A DNA stretch of 35,677 nt from positions 1 to 35,677 of the forward strand of contig ONMI01000016.1 of NCBI GenBank assembly GCA_900318915.1. Direction: 5' to 3'. The translations under genes were made by a program, and so were the position numbers. Shown here piece by piece: positions 9,880 to 17,994 of this stretch. Every line of letters starts with the position of its first letter. The first letter of the stretch is position 1. This DNA is from an uncultured Prevotellaceae bacterium (lineage in GTDB: Bacteria > Bacteroidota > Bacteroidia > Bacteroidales > Bacteroidaceae). The notes below the pieces were generated by a model. That model was not told the origin of the DNA and did no database searches. It was given only the letters and a program-made list of their open reading frames with translations.

Positions 9880-10811
9880 TTCTTCTTGGCAATTCGTAGT
9901 TTTGCACTTCTGCTTCTTGGGTTGGCCGCTATTTCTTCTTCCGACGGGAGTATCACCTTGGTGTTCACGGCTTCGAGCGGCACCTGCGTGCGTCCGTAGA
10001 AGTCCTGTGTCACCTTCCCCTCGATGTTGCCCGACCGGATGAGGTTCTTCACGAGCCGGTCCTCCAGACTGTGGTAGGTGATGACCACCAGACGGCCGCC
10101 CGGTTTGAGAAGCTCCACCGAACTTTTCAGGAGATCGCCCAGCGCTCTCATCTCCTGGTTCACCTCGATGCGAAGGGCCTGAAACAAGCGTGCCATGTCT
10201 TTCTTCTCCCTTTCTTTGTGGAAGAGACCGGTCACCGACTCCTGCAGATTGCCGGTGGTGAGGATGGGGCTGATGCCTCTTCTCCTCACGATGGCCGAAG
10301 CGATGCGCCGGGCGTTCTTCAGCTCTCCATACAGGTAGAAGATGTCGGCCAGTTGACTTTCGCTGTAAAGATTCACGATGTCGGCGGCGGTGGTGGCGGC
10401 GTTCTTGTTCATCCTCATGTCGAGGGGAGCCTCGAACCGTAGGGAGAAACCTCTCGACTCTTCATCGAGATGATGCGACGAGACACCGAGGTCGGCCATG
10501 ATGCCGTCGAGTCCGCTTACACCATAATAGCGCATCCAGTTGCTTATGTACCTGAAGTTGCTTCGTATGAATACAAAGCGTGGGTCGTTTGCCAACCAAC
10601 CGGCGTCGCTGGTGAGCAGGTTGTTCATCGCGTCGGAGTCTTGGTCGAATCCGAAGAGCCTCCCTCCCTCACCGAGCCGGCGCACAATCTCCTGGCTATG
10701 GCCGCCGCCTCCGAAGGTGACGTCGGCGTATACGCCGTTGGGTCGGATATTGAGCCCGTCGATGCTCTCCGTCCTTAGAACGGGGATATGGTATGTCTGA
10801 GCATTTGTCAT
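9876..10811 (-). CDS. rsmH: 16S rRNA (cytosine(1402)-N(4))-methyltransferase
   Basis: RsmH (MraW) methylates N4 of C1402 of 16S rRNA in the decoding centre, using S-adenosylmethionine. The 311-residue protein has the family N terminus HIPVL, the SAM-binding loop GGGGHS at 34-39 within YADVTFGGGGHSQEI, the DLGVSSHHLD segment, and a C terminus with the LVVITYHSLEDR segment. Length is typical. It lies 13 bases after mraZ and overlaps the ftsL-like gene by 4 bases, the usual mraZ-rsmH-ftsL order. Confidence 0.97.
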   Translation of the reverse strand: MTNAQTYHIPVLRTESIDGLNIRPNGVYADVTFGGGGHSQEIVRRLGEGGRLFGFDQDSDAMNNLLTSDAGWLANDPRFVFIRSNFRYISNWMRYYGVSGLDGIMADLGVSSHHLDEESRGFSLRFEAPLDMRMNKNAATTAADIVNLYSESQLADIFYLYGELKNARRIASAIVRRRGISPILTTGNLQESVTGLFHKEREKKDMARLFQALRIEVNQEMRALGDLLKSSVELLKPGGRLVVITYHSLEDRLVKNLIRSGNIEGKVTQDFYGRTQVPLEAVNTKVILPSEEEIAANPRSRSAKLRIAKKK

Positions 10812-10824
10812 AAATGTCTGTGCG

Positions 10825-11283
10825 TTATAAGGGAGTTGGTTCTGCGGGATCGTTCATGAGTTCTTCCATCGCCTTGCGGAATGACTCCTGGTCCATAAAC
10901 GTTTCTCCGTCGTTCTTCCATATCTCAATGTAGTCGCCCATTCCCAAAAACTTGATGTCGGCCGTTATGCCGGCGTCTTCAAGTTTTTTCTTAGGGATAA
11001 GTAAGCGGCCGCTAGCATCGAGATTCACTTCTTCCACGTCTTCCATAAACTTCCTCAGTATCAGCTGGTGCTGGGGATTCCATTTGTTCAGCCGTGCCTT
11101 TAGCGATGCCAGGTGCTCGCTCCATACCGACTTAGGGTAAAGCGCCAGGCACGATTGGTAGACATCCGGACGTAGCACCAGACTGTCATCACCATGTGCC
11201 TGAAGTGTCTTGCGAAAGGGGGCAGGCAGAAATGCCCGTCCTTTCATGTCGATTTTCGCTTCTATGTTTCCTAAGAACAGCAT
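10825..11283 (-). CDS. mraZ: Transcriptional regulator MraZ
   Basis: MraZ is an AbrB-fold DNA-binding protein that, where studied, binds repeats in front of its own gene and regulates the dcw operon. The start chosen is the ATG at 11281-11283, giving 152 residues that begin MLFLGNIEAKID as in other MraZ proteins. A longer in-frame reading to 11355 would cross the promoter and operator repeats and is not believable. Both copies of the family's D-x-x-x-R signature are visible: DMKGRAFLP near the N terminus and DASGRLLIP in the second half. It is the first gene of the cluster. Candidate operators lie at 11330-11354. Confidence 0.95.
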   Translation of the reverse strand: MLFLGNIEAKIDMKGRAFLPAPFRKTLQAHGDDSLVLRPDVYQSCLALYPKSVWSEHLASLKARLNKWNPQHQLILRKFMEDVEEVNLDASGRLLIPKKKLEDAGITADIKFLGMGDYIEIWKNDGETFMDQESFRKAMEELMNDPAEPTPL

Positions 11284-11312
11284 GCTTCTTACATTGGTAG
11301 TGAATTCGACCA

Positions 11313-11320
11313 CAAAAATA
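11313..11320 (-). promoter_or_regulatory. Candidate -7 box of the dcw operon promoter
   Basis: On the minus strand this reads TATTTTTG, matching TAnnTTTG, 29 bases before the mraZ start codon. The MraZ-type repeats begin 9 bases further upstream and cover the region where a -33 element would sit, as expected for a promoter that can be repressed by MraZ. No clean -33 TTTG is visible. Confidence 0.6.
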
Positions 11321-11329
11321 CGAATTTTC

Positions 11330-11354
11330 CTCCACTTCGCCCCACTTTGCCCCA
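11330..11354 (-). promoter_or_regulatory. Three MraZ-type operator repeats (TGGRG spaced by 10 bp)
   Basis: On the minus strand the order is TGGGG, TGGGG, TGGAG, each starting exactly 10 bases after the last (plus-strand positions 11350-11354, 11340-11344 and 11330-11334). The known E. coli MraZ site is a row of TGGGN boxes separated by 5-nucleotide spacers, which is the arrangement seen here. The spacers are also alike (AAG or CAAAG type), so the unit is close to a 10-bp direct repeat. The position directly upstream of the -7 box suggests autoregulation of the dcw operon by MraZ. Confidence 0.75.
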
Positions 11355-11616
11355 CCCTAAATTGGGGGAAAATAATAAATTAGCAAATTTTAACGGAGCG
11401 ACTCGTTTTTGAGTCGTTGTTTTCTCAGTTTCAGCTTGTTGAAAGTATCTGAAATGACCGATTCGTTTGTCGGTTCTTTCCCTGTCATGGAGATGATGAC
11501 GATGTCTTCCCGAGTGGATGGTCTTGAAGGAGGACAGTGTCGGGCCTTGTATGCCGTTTACCTGCGTCTTTTTTCTTTTTTTTCGGGAAAAAGTTAATGT
11601 TTTGAAAAAAAATAAC
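11355..11616. other. Divergent intergenic region between mraZ and glsA
   Basis: This stretch separates the minus-strand dcw operon from the plus-strand lipid operon and contains no convincing gene. A hairpin with stem CGACTC/GAGTCG and loop GTTTTT lies at 11399-11416; a G-T and an A-T pair could extend the stem. No U-run follows on either strand, so it is not a clear terminator. A second, weaker inverted repeat lies near 11457-11476. A TTG-initiated 62-codon frame in here shows no recognisable features. Confidence 0.5.
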
Positions 11617-11624
11617 TATATTTG
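11617..11624 (+). promoter_or_regulatory. Candidate -7 box of the glsA-glsB operon
   Basis: The sequence TATATTTG matches TAnnTTTG and lies 23 bases before the start codon at 11648. A TTTG at 11601-11604 is only 12 bases upstream, too close for a standard -33 box, so the upstream element is uncertain. Confidence 0.55.
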
Positions 11625-11647
11625 CAGTTTAATAGTAGCTTTTATCC

Positions 11648-12475
11648 ATGAGAGAGATTTCGGAGAAAACAATTGACCTGGACAAGGTGCTTGCCGACAA
11701 GATGGGAGCGCGTGCAAAATACGTTCCCGGTTTGCTGAAGTCATGGCTGAAGAAAATCATTCATCAGGACGAGGTGAACGATTTTCTTTGGGAGAGTCGT
11801 GATAAAACTGGCGTGGAATGGTTGGATGCTTGTGTGAAATATCTTGACATGACACTGGTGGTGGAAGGTAGCGAGAATCTTCCTTCGAAGGACGACGGCC
11901 GCTTGTATACTTTTGTGAGCAACCATCCTCTCGGCGGTATCGACGGGGTGGCCCTCGGGTCCATCATCGGCCGTCATTACGACGGTAATTTCCGCTACTT
12001 GGTCAACGACTTGCTCATGAATCTTCCTGGCCTTGCTCCGCTCTGTATTCCCATCAATAAGACAGGACGGCAGAGCCGCAATTTCCCGGCCATGGTAGAA
12101 GCCGGTTTCAAGAGCGACCACCACATGCTGATGTTCCCGGCCGGACTTTGTTCCAGGATGACCAATGGGGTGATACGCGACATCCCCTGGAAAAAAACCT
12201 TCATCTCGAAAAGTGTGGAGGCTCAGCGCGATGTGGTGCCCATCCATTTCAGTGGACAGAATTCGAATTTCTTTTACAAACTTGCCAATTTCTGCAAGAA
12301 GGCTGGCATTAAGTTTAATATTGCTATGCTGTTTCTTGTGGATGAGATGTATAAGAATGTGCACGGTAAGTTTACCGTCACTATCGGCAAACCGATACCT
12401 TGGCAAACCTTCGACAAGTCGAAGTCGCCCGCAGCTTGGGCACAGTGGGTGCAAGACAAAGTATACGAACTATAG
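11648..12475 (+). CDS. glsA: Lysophospholipid-type O-acyltransferase, GlsA-like (glycine lipid synthesis)
   Basis: This 275-residue protein belongs to the glycerolipid acyltransferase fold. The motif NHPLGGIDG at 92-100 supplies the His and Asp of the catalytic site, with five residues between them rather than the usual four, and FPAGLCSR at 163-170 takes the place of the acyl-acceptor motif. In Bacteroides, GlsA O-acylates N-acyl-3-hydroxy-fatty-acyl-glycine to make glycine lipid, working after GlsB. The next gene, 39 bases downstream, is the GlsB-type N-acyltransferase, which is the main reason for choosing GlsA over a general phospholipid acyltransferase. It probably acts at the inner face of the cytoplasmic membrane. 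Confidence 0.75.
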   Translation: MREISEKTIDLDKVLADKMGARAKYVPGLLKSWLKKIIHQDEVNDFLWESRDKTGVEWLDACVKYLDMTLVVEGSENLPSKDDGRLYTFVSNHPLGGIDGVALGSIIGRHYDGNFRYLVNDLLMNLPGLAPLCIPINKTGRQSRNFPAMVEAGFKSDHHMLMFPAGLCSRMTNGVIRDIPWKKTFISKSVEAQRDVVPIHFSGQNSNFFYKLANFCKKAGIKFNIAMLFLVDEMYKNVHGKFTVTIGKPIPWQTFDKSKSPAAWAQWVQDKVYEL

Positions 12476-12514
12476 GGCTTCAGGCCACATATATAAAACG
12501 ACATCATTATTGCT

Positions 12515-13516
12515 ATGACTCAAAAACCTATTATACCACCTGTTGACAAGGAATTGCTGAAGAAGGAGCTGACCCCCGACAAGCAGCTCCGTATGACCAA
12601 CAAGAGCCACAACGAAATCTACATAGTCGACATCCACGACTCTCCCAATGTGGTTCGTGAGATTGGACGGCAGCGTGAGGAGGTGTTTCGTGCTGCGGGC
12701 GGAGGTACGGGCAAGGAACTCGATCTCGATGAGTTCGACCTCATGGACAATTGCTACAAGCAGCTCCTGGTGTGGAATCCTGAGGAAGAGGAGATCTTGG
12801 GTGGATACCGCTATAAGCTGGGTTCTGAGGTGGACTTCGATGCTGACGGCCAGCCTATTTTGGCTACCAGCCATCTGTTCCGTTTCTCAGAGCGCTTCAT
12901 CAAGGATTATCTCCCACAGACGGTGGAACTGGCCCGCTCCTATGTCACACTGCCCTACCAGAGCAGTAAGATGGGCTCGAAGAGCCTTTTCGCCCTCGAC
13001 AATCTTTGGGACGGTTTGGGCGCCCTGACCGTTATAATGCCCAATGTGAAGTATTTTTTCGGCAAGATGACCATGTATCCCTCCTATGTGCGCAAGGGTA
13101 GGGACATGATTCTCTATTTTCTCAACAAGCATTTCAGCGACAAGGACAACCTCATCATTCCGTTCCATCCTCTGAAACTGGAATCCGACCCAGCCGAGTT
13201 GGCACAATTGTTCAATAAGTCGAGTTTCAAGGAAGACTACCGTATCCTGAACCGCGAGATACGCAAGATGGGCTTCAATATCCCGCCCTTGGTGAACGCC
13301 TATATGGGTCTGAGCCCTACCATGCGTATGTTCGGCACTGCCATCAATGATGGCTTCGGCGATGTGGAGGAAACGGGCATCCTGATTGCCGTCGACGAGA
13401 TTTTGGAGGAGAAACGCATCCGCCATATTGAGACTTTTATTGCTGAGCACCCTGAAGCCATGCGCCTCACATCGGGTGCCAACAAGGTGATTTCCCTCAA
13501 CCGTCCGGACAAGTAA
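12515..13516 (+). CDS. glsB: GNAT-type N-acyltransferase, GlsB/OlsB-like (glycine lipid synthesis)
   Basis: This 333-residue protein resembles the OlsB/hemolysin-type acyl-ACP-dependent N-acyltransferases. The central part, from about residue 45 (VVREIGRQREEVFRAAG) through the LDEFD and GGYRYKLG segments, is the GNAT-like domain of that family. The C-terminal third (PPLVNAYMGLSPTMRMFGTA) is also typical of the longer members. In Bacteroides, GlsB joins a 3-hydroxy fatty acid to the amino group of glycine. Pairing with the GlsA-like gene supports that role here. An ornithine-lipid role (OlsB) is the main alternative; the substrate cannot be told from sequence alone. Confidence 0.75.
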   Translation: MTQKPIIPPVDKELLKKELTPDKQLRMTNKSHNEIYIVDIHDSPNVVREIGRQREEVFRAAGGGTGKELDLDEFDLMDNCYKQLLVWNPEEEEILGGYRYKLGSEVDFDADGQPILATSHLFRFSERFIKDYLPQTVELARSYVTLPYQSSKMGSKSLFALDNLWDGLGALTVIMPNVKYFFGKMTMYPSYVRKGRDMILYFLNKHFSDKDNLIIPFHPLKLESDPAELAQLFNKSSFKEDYRILNREIRKMGFNIPPLVNAYMGLSPTMRMFGTAINDGFGDVEETGILIAVDEILEEKRIRHIETFIAEHPEAMRLTSGANKVISLNRPDK

Positions 13517-13531
13517 TCGGTCTGTCCGGAC
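13503..13531 (+). other. Hairpin of two GTCCGGAC palindromes around the glsB stop codon
   Basis: Two copies of the self-complementary octamer GTCCGGAC lie at 13503-13510 and 13524-13531. With one more A-T pair they can form a 9-bp stem and an 11-base loop that contains the glsB stop codon. There is no U-run after it, so it may be an mRNA processing or stability element, or a protein site, rather than an intrinsic terminator. Confidence 0.4.
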
Positions 13532-13550
13532 ACAAAGTCCCTTTGCCGGT

Positions 13551-16043
13551 ATGATGTCTTTGAAGAGAAAATTGGCAGGAGCGCTTTTCCTTGTCCATTG
13601 CCTTGTGATATGGGCGGGCTTCTGCTCCACAACCTATGCCGCTGTCCACGATATAGAGGTGGGCAACGGCTTTTTTGTTTGGCAAGGCCATCGTTATCCG
13701 CTCGACGGGACGCATCTGCTTCTCGACGGTACTTTGCCTCCTGGCCAGGCGCATCCTTTTGTCTACCGCACCTTCCAGGAGATAAACAACCATCTTTCCG
13801 ACGGTACCGAAGCCGACCCCATGACGGTCTACATCGCACCCTATGTGTATTGGATTGACGACCCCGACGATGAACGGGTGGCGGCACCGGTAGAGGGAAG
13901 GGGACCTTTCGGTATGACGGTGCGGTGCCAATACCTTCACTTGATAGGATTGACCAGTCGGCCCGAGGAGGTGGTACTGGCTTCGCAGCGCGGTCAGACC
14001 CAGGGCGCTGACGGCAATTTCACCATGTTCGACTTCTGGGGCGACGGACTGGAAGTGAGCAATCTCACCATGGGCAACTACTGCAATGTAGACCTGGACT
14101 ATCCCCTCCATCCACAGCTGAGCCGCAAAAAGCGCAGCAGTGCCATCACCCAGGCCCATGTGGCCTACTGCCACGGCGACAAGGCGGTGGCCCGCAACGT
14201 GCGGTTCATCAGTCGTCTGAACATGAACCCTCTCAACGGGGCACGACGCATCCTTTTCGACCGCTGCCACATGGAGTGTACCGACGATGCCCTTACCGGC
14301 AATGGTGTATATCTGCACTGCGACTTCGATTTCTACGGGCAGAAACCTTTCTATACCACGCATCCTTCGGGGGCGGTCTTCATCGACTGCGATTTCCGTC
14401 TGTTGGGCGGATCGCCAGAGTCGTATTTCTGCAAGGCCGACGGCCCCCTCACCTTGATTGACTGCCGCATACAGGCTCCTGAGGGCGCCTCGCTCGAATG
14501 GACGCCCTATCCGCACCGGTGGACCCGCTGTTACCAGAAAGGTGTCACTCTGAACGGCCGCCCCTATGTCGTGGGGGAAAAGCATCCGGAGAACACGGTG
14601 CAGCTGGAGGGCAAAGGGCTGCTGCGTCTTTTCTGTGATGGTGATGCCTACCGCACGGCTCCGCTGCTTACGGGCGATGATGGCTGGAATCCCGGGGACG
14701 ATGTCGCGTTGCCTGCCGAACAGTGCGCTGCCTCGCTTCGCCTCACTCCTTGTTCCGACACACTCGTCACAGGCGGCGCTTCTGTGGTGCTGGCTCCCTC
14801 CTTCACCCTGCACGGCGGCTATCCCGTCAGCCTGCGCGACGTGCTGCTCACCTGGCAGGTGGAGGAACCCTACCGGGAGGTGGTGCGGCTCCGTCCGCTC
14901 TCTGATGGGAGCTGTGAGGTCGTAAGCCTGTATGACGGAGACCAACCGGCGTCGTGCCTGGTATGGGCCACAACAGCCGACGGACTATGCGGGGCTGCCG
15001 AACTGACGCTGAAAGGCCGTCCGCTGCCGCCGCCCGTGCTCAGAAATCCGGCTTCCATCATCGTCGATGGCGGTGTGGCCCGTGTGGTCTATGATGCCGA
15101 CCTGCAGGGCAAGACCGACGACTCCTGGGTGGATTGGTACAGATGTCCCTCGTCTGACCCTCGGGGAGCGGTGCTTGTGAGCTCAGGCCGTGAGTTGCGC
15201 AGCCATTCCTACACCCTGTCGCAGTCGGATGCCGGCCATTGGCTGATGGCGGTTCTCACACTCAAGAATGTGCGCAGTGCAGCCGCTGCCCCCGACACGC
15301 TCGTCTATCCGGACCGGATTAAGAAGAAAGGCTTGCCCCGCCAGAAGACGCTGCATACCGATTTCGCCGATTTCCCCTGTCGCTGGCAGCCCGAAGTGAA
15401 GCCCGGGTTCTGGACGGTAGACGGCTATAAACCCGCCGACACGGCACCTTACGAGTGGAGTGTGGACCGCCGGAAGCCGATGTGGGTATACGGCGAGGGC
15501 TACAATGGTGCTGTGGGCCGTGGCTTGATGCAGGCGCAGAAGGGAGCCCGCTTACGCTATACACCGTCTGTCGCCCACAAAGGCGACATGAGGCTTGTGC
15601 TGCGGGTAGACCCGGCCAAGACGGCCGGCCAGGGTTTTGGAAGCGCCACCGCACAGTATATGGATGTGTGCCTGAAATTCGACACCCGCACCCTTACCGG
15701 CTATGGGCTACGCATCATCCGCACGGTGAAATACGCCAATGCTGTAGATTTCTTTCTGGTGGCCTACGACGGTGGAGAGGTGCGTGCGCTTACGGCGCCT
15801 GTAAGTGCCCTCTGCTATCGTACAGGATGTGTTATCGACTTGCAGATGGCGGGAAATATTCTTACAGCCGATGTGACAACCACATCGCCTATGCCTTCTT
15901 CGGACGATACCGCTCTGCAGCGTGAGGTGCATCTTTCGGCCGAAGTGGCTGAAAACAAGTTTGGCGGCATCCATATCCAGCATACGGGCTCTTGCGGAGA
16001 GAGCGTGACCATGCTTCACGAACTGACTGCCATTTGGGAGTAG
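13551..16043 (+). CDS. Secreted right-handed beta-helix protein, pectinesterase-like N-terminal domain
   Basis: This is an 830-residue exported protein with a signal peptide (about 1-31, ending near TTYA). Residues of about 55-345 look like a right-handed parallel beta-helix in the pectin methylesterase/pectate lyase range: repeated short strands such as VARNVRFISRLN, RRILFDRCHM and VFIDCDFRLL. The catalytic QDTLY and VDFIFG motifs of carbohydrate esterase family 8 are not kept (RLNMNPL and TDDALTG stand in similar places), so esterase activity is doubtful. The middle may hold Ig-like modules and the C-terminal part (about 620-830) looks like a jelly-roll, LamG-like domain. The start could also be the second ATG. 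It follows glsB by 34 bases and may share its transcript. A role in glycan binding or breakdown is an inference. Confidence 0.6.
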   Translation: MMSLKRKLAGALFLVHCLVIWAGFCSTTYAAVHDIEVGNGFFVWQGHRYPLDGTHLLLDGTLPPGQAHPFVYRTFQEINNHLSDGTEADPMTVYIAPYVYWIDDPDDERVAAPVEGRGPFGMTVRCQYLHLIGLTSRPEEVVLASQRGQTQGADGNFTMFDFWGDGLEVSNLTMGNYCNVDLDYPLHPQLSRKKRSSAITQAHVAYCHGDKAVARNVRFISRLNMNPLNGARRILFDRCHMECTDDALTGNGVYLHCDFDFYGQKPFYTTHPSGAVFIDCDFRLLGGSPESYFCKADGPLTLIDCRIQAPEGASLEWTPYPHRWTRCYQKGVTLNGRPYVVGEKHPENTVQLEGKGLLRLFCDGDAYRTAPLLTGDDGWNPGDDVALPAEQCAASLRLTPCSDTLVTGGASVVLAPSFTLHGGYPVSLRDVLLTWQVEEPYREVVRLRPLSDGSCEVVSLYDGDQPASCLVWATTADGLCGAAELTLKGRPLPPPVLRNPASIIVDGGVARVVYDADLQGKTDDSWVDWYRCPSSDPRGAVLVSSGRELRSHSYTLSQSDAGHWLMAVLTLKNVRSAAAAPDTLVYPDRIKKKGLPRQKTLHTDFADFPCRWQPEVKPGFWTVDGYKPADTAPYEWSVDRRKPMWVYGEGYNGAVGRGLMQAQKGARLRYTPSVAHKGDMRLVLRVDPAKTAGQGFGSATAQYMDVCLKFDTRTLTGYGLRIIRTVKYANAVDFFLVAYDGGEVRALTAPVSALCYRTGCVIDLQMAGNILTADVTTTSPMPSSDDTALQREVHLSAEVAENKFGGIHIQHTGSCGESVTMLHELTAIWE

Positions 16044-16055
16044 GAATTCCTTCTG

Positions 16056-17393
16056 TTAGACTATAGGAAGGGATATTCCGTTGATTTTCTGATAGATATC
16101 AAGTGCATAGACGTCGGTCATACCGCTGATGTAGTCGACCACGGCCATAATCCGGTCGTCCAGATTGTCGGAACTGATGTCATATTGGCTACTCACCCGC
16201 TGAATGAGCTGGCGCGAGTAGAACCGCTCGGGATACACCACCGCATTGACCATTTGCTCCATGAGCGTTTGGATGATTCTGTAACCAGACAACTCCACGT
16301 CCAGAACAGGTTTGCTGTTGTAAATCTTTTTACAAGATGTCTCGGTGCATCTCTTGTAGGCGTTCAATATCGCAGCGGGTGTGTGTTTGATTAGGCTGCC
16401 TTGGAAGGTGCCTGCCAGAATCTCTTCCTCATGGTCGATAAACACCTGTGTGCAGGCGTTGGTCAGCGTGCCGATGGCGCACGAGCGCATGTATACCACC
16501 TGTTCGTTGACGTCGTCCACTCCTTCCGTCTCCATCCGTTTGCAGATGGCCGTGCGGGTCTCCTCGTCGAAAAAGCCCAGCAGCAGTTGGCGGGTCTCGT
16601 CATAGCTCAGGATACGCAGCTTGTGCGCGTCTTCGATATCCATGATCTCATAGCAGATGTCATCGGCTGCCTCAACGAGATACACCAGCGGGTGGCGGGC
16701 ATATCTGGCCGGTTCGCCCTCGGGTTCCAGTCGCAGCAGTCCCAGCTCATCGGCTATGCGGCTATAGAGTGGTTCCTCTGGATAGAAAAAGCCGAATTTC
16801 CCGTGAGGACCGGCACTTTCCGAAGAAAAGGGATATTTCACAATAGAAGCCAGCGTGGTGTAGGTCATGACGAATCCTCCCTCGCGACGGCCCTTGAACT
16901 GGTGGGCAAGGAGGCGGAAGGCGTTGGCATTGCCTTCGAAGTGTATCACATCGCTCCACAGGCGCGAACTGACCATCCCCTTCAGGAATGCACCCCCGCC
17001 GTCGGTAAAGTAGGCCTGAATGGCCTTCTCGCCCGAGTGACCGAATGGAGGATTGCCCATGTCGTGGGCCAGACAGGCCGACGACACGATGGTGCCGATC
17101 TCTTCAAAGAAAGAATCCCTCAACTCTGGGTGGCGCTTGAGCAGTTCGGCCATCACACCGTCGCCCAGCGATTTTCCCACACTGGCCACCTCCAGGCTGT
17201 GTGTCAGGCGGTTGTGCACGAAGATGCTCCCCGGAAGCGGAAACACCTGTGTCTTGTTCTGCATCCGGCGGAACGGGGCCGAGAAAATAATCCTGTCGTA
17301 GTCGCGTTTGAACTCGGACCTGCCGTCATGCCGCTGGCTCTGTCTGGCCTCCTGCCCCAGCCGCTTGTTGGATATCAGTTTTTTCCAATCCAT
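16056..17393 (-). CDS. dgt: Deoxyguanosinetriphosphate triphosphohydrolase (HD domain)
   Basis: This 445-residue protein is a dGTPase-type HD-domain enzyme, which splits dNTPs into deoxynucleoside and triphosphate. Visible features are the RRMQNKTQVFPL substrate-site segment (42-53), the first metal His in RLTHSLEV (His65), the HD pair in LAHDMGNPPFGHSGE (110-111) and a later Asp in the EAADDICYEIMD segment. Length is near that of the family. The start is preceded by an AGAAGG ribosome-binding-like sequence and a -7 box at 17419-17426. It faces the beta-helix gene tail to tail with 12 bases between. Its plus-strand neighbour across the divergent promoter region is dut, so two nucleotide-pool enzymes are back to back. 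Confidence 0.93.
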   Translation of the reverse strand: MDWKKLISNKRLGQEARQSQRHDGRSEFKRDYDRIIFSAPFRRMQNKTQVFPLPGSIFVHNRLTHSLEVASVGKSLGDGVMAELLKRHPELRDSFFEEIGTIVSSACLAHDMGNPPFGHSGEKAIQAYFTDGGGAFLKGMVSSRLWSDVIHFEGNANAFRLLAHQFKGRREGGFVMTYTTLASIVKYPFSSESAGPHGKFGFFYPEEPLYSRIADELGLLRLEPEGEPARYARHPLVYLVEAADDICYEIMDIEDAHKLRILSYDETRQLLLGFFDEETRTAICKRMETEGVDDVNEQVVYMRSCAIGTLTNACTQVFIDHEEEILAGTFQGSLIKHTPAAILNAYKRCTETSCKKIYNSKPVLDVELSGYRIIQTLMEQMVNAVVYPERFYSRQLIQRVSSQYDISSDNLDDRIMAVVDYISGMTDVYALDIYQKINGISLPIV

Positions 17394-17418
17394 TTTTCCT
17401 TCTTTATGTAACGATGCG

Positions 17419-17426
17419 CAAAAGTA
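17419..17426 (-). promoter_or_regulatory. Candidate -7 box of dgt
   Basis: The minus strand reads TACTTTTG, matching TAnnTTTG, 25 bases before the dgt start codon. An AAGAAGGAAAA stretch lies between it and the ATG. Confidence 0.55.
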
Positions 17427-17491
17427 AACTAAATTTGACTAATTTAATTCATTTTACATCTTAAAAGTAAAGATATGTGGGCAGAAATCGT

Positions 17492-17499
17492 TAATTTTG
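17492..17499 (+). promoter_or_regulatory. Candidate -7 box of the dut operon
   Basis: The sequence TAATTTTG matches TAnnTTTG and lies 29 bases before the dut start codon. It probably drives dut and the three envelope genes after it. Confidence 0.55.
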
Positions 17500-17528
17500 C
17501 AGTCCCGTATCAATAAACCAGCGACAAT

Positions 17529-17966
17529 ATGACCGAAATATTTGTTGTAAACAAGGGACATCAGCCCTTGCCCCAATATGCCACACCGCAGAGCGCCGGA
17601 CTCGACCTCAGGGCTAATCTCGATGCTCCTGTCACCCTCCAGCCCATGCAGCGGCACCTCATCCCCACAGGGCTCCATATAGCCCTGCCCGCCGGTTTCG
17701 AGGCACAGGTGCGACCGCGGAGCGGTCTGGCTCTCCGTCATGGCATCACCGTGCTCAACAGTCCCGGTACCATCGACGCGGATTACCGTGGCGAGGTGAT
17801 GGTGCTCTTGGTGAATCTCGGTCAGGAGCCTTTTGTCGTGAACGACGGTGAGCGCATAGCCCAGCTCATAGTGGCCCGTTACGAGCAGGTGACCCTTGTA
17901 CCTGCCGACAGTCTCGACATCACCGAGCGCGGCGAAGGCGGTTATGGACATACGGGAGTGAAATAG
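17529..17966 (+). CDS. dut: dUTP diphosphatase
   Basis: dUTPase hydrolyses dUTP to dUMP and pyrophosphate, keeping uracil out of DNA and feeding dTMP synthesis. The 145-residue protein shows all five motifs of the trimeric family: AGLDLRA at 23-29, PRSGLAL at 63-69, the stretch ending [10 protein letters not shown] at 80-89, GERIAQLIV at 107-115 and [10 protein letters not shown] at 134-143. Motif V has Tyr where Phe is common and His where Ser is common. It starts a plus-strand run of closely spaced genes; the TPR gene follows after 28 bases. Confidence 0.96.
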   Translation: MTEIFVVNKGHQPLPQYATPQSAGLDLRANLDAPVTLQPMQRHLIPTGLHIALPAGFEAQVRPRSGLALRHGITVLNSPGTIDADYRGEVMVLLVNLGQEPFVVNDGERIAQLIVARYEQVTLVPADSLDITERGEGGYGHTGVK

Positions 17967-17994
17967 ACAACAGTAAGAATCCGCTTCCCCCGAA

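Noticed and set aside
10825-11355. Longer reading of mraZ with 24 extra N-terminal residues
   Set aside because: It would translate through the -7 box and the operator repeats; homologous MraZ proteins start at the MLFLGNIEAK position.
11399-11416. Hairpin CGACTC-GTTTTT-GAGTCG as an intrinsic terminator
   Set aside because: It lies between two divergent operons where no transcript needs ending, and no U-run follows the stem; kept only as a note in the intergenic entry.
11409-11597. 62-codon plus-strand frame with TTG start upstream of glsA
   Set aside because: No ribosome-binding sequence, no recognisable family, and it ends before the glsA -7 box; treated as intergenic.
13497-14945. 482-codon minus-strand frame opposite the beta-helix gene
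   Set aside because: No recognisable domain, no start context, and the plus-strand gene has a signal peptide and plausible fold.
16044-16075. Imperfect inverted repeat between the beta-helix and dgt genes
   Set aside because: The stem is short with a G-T pair and a long loop; too weak to call a terminator.
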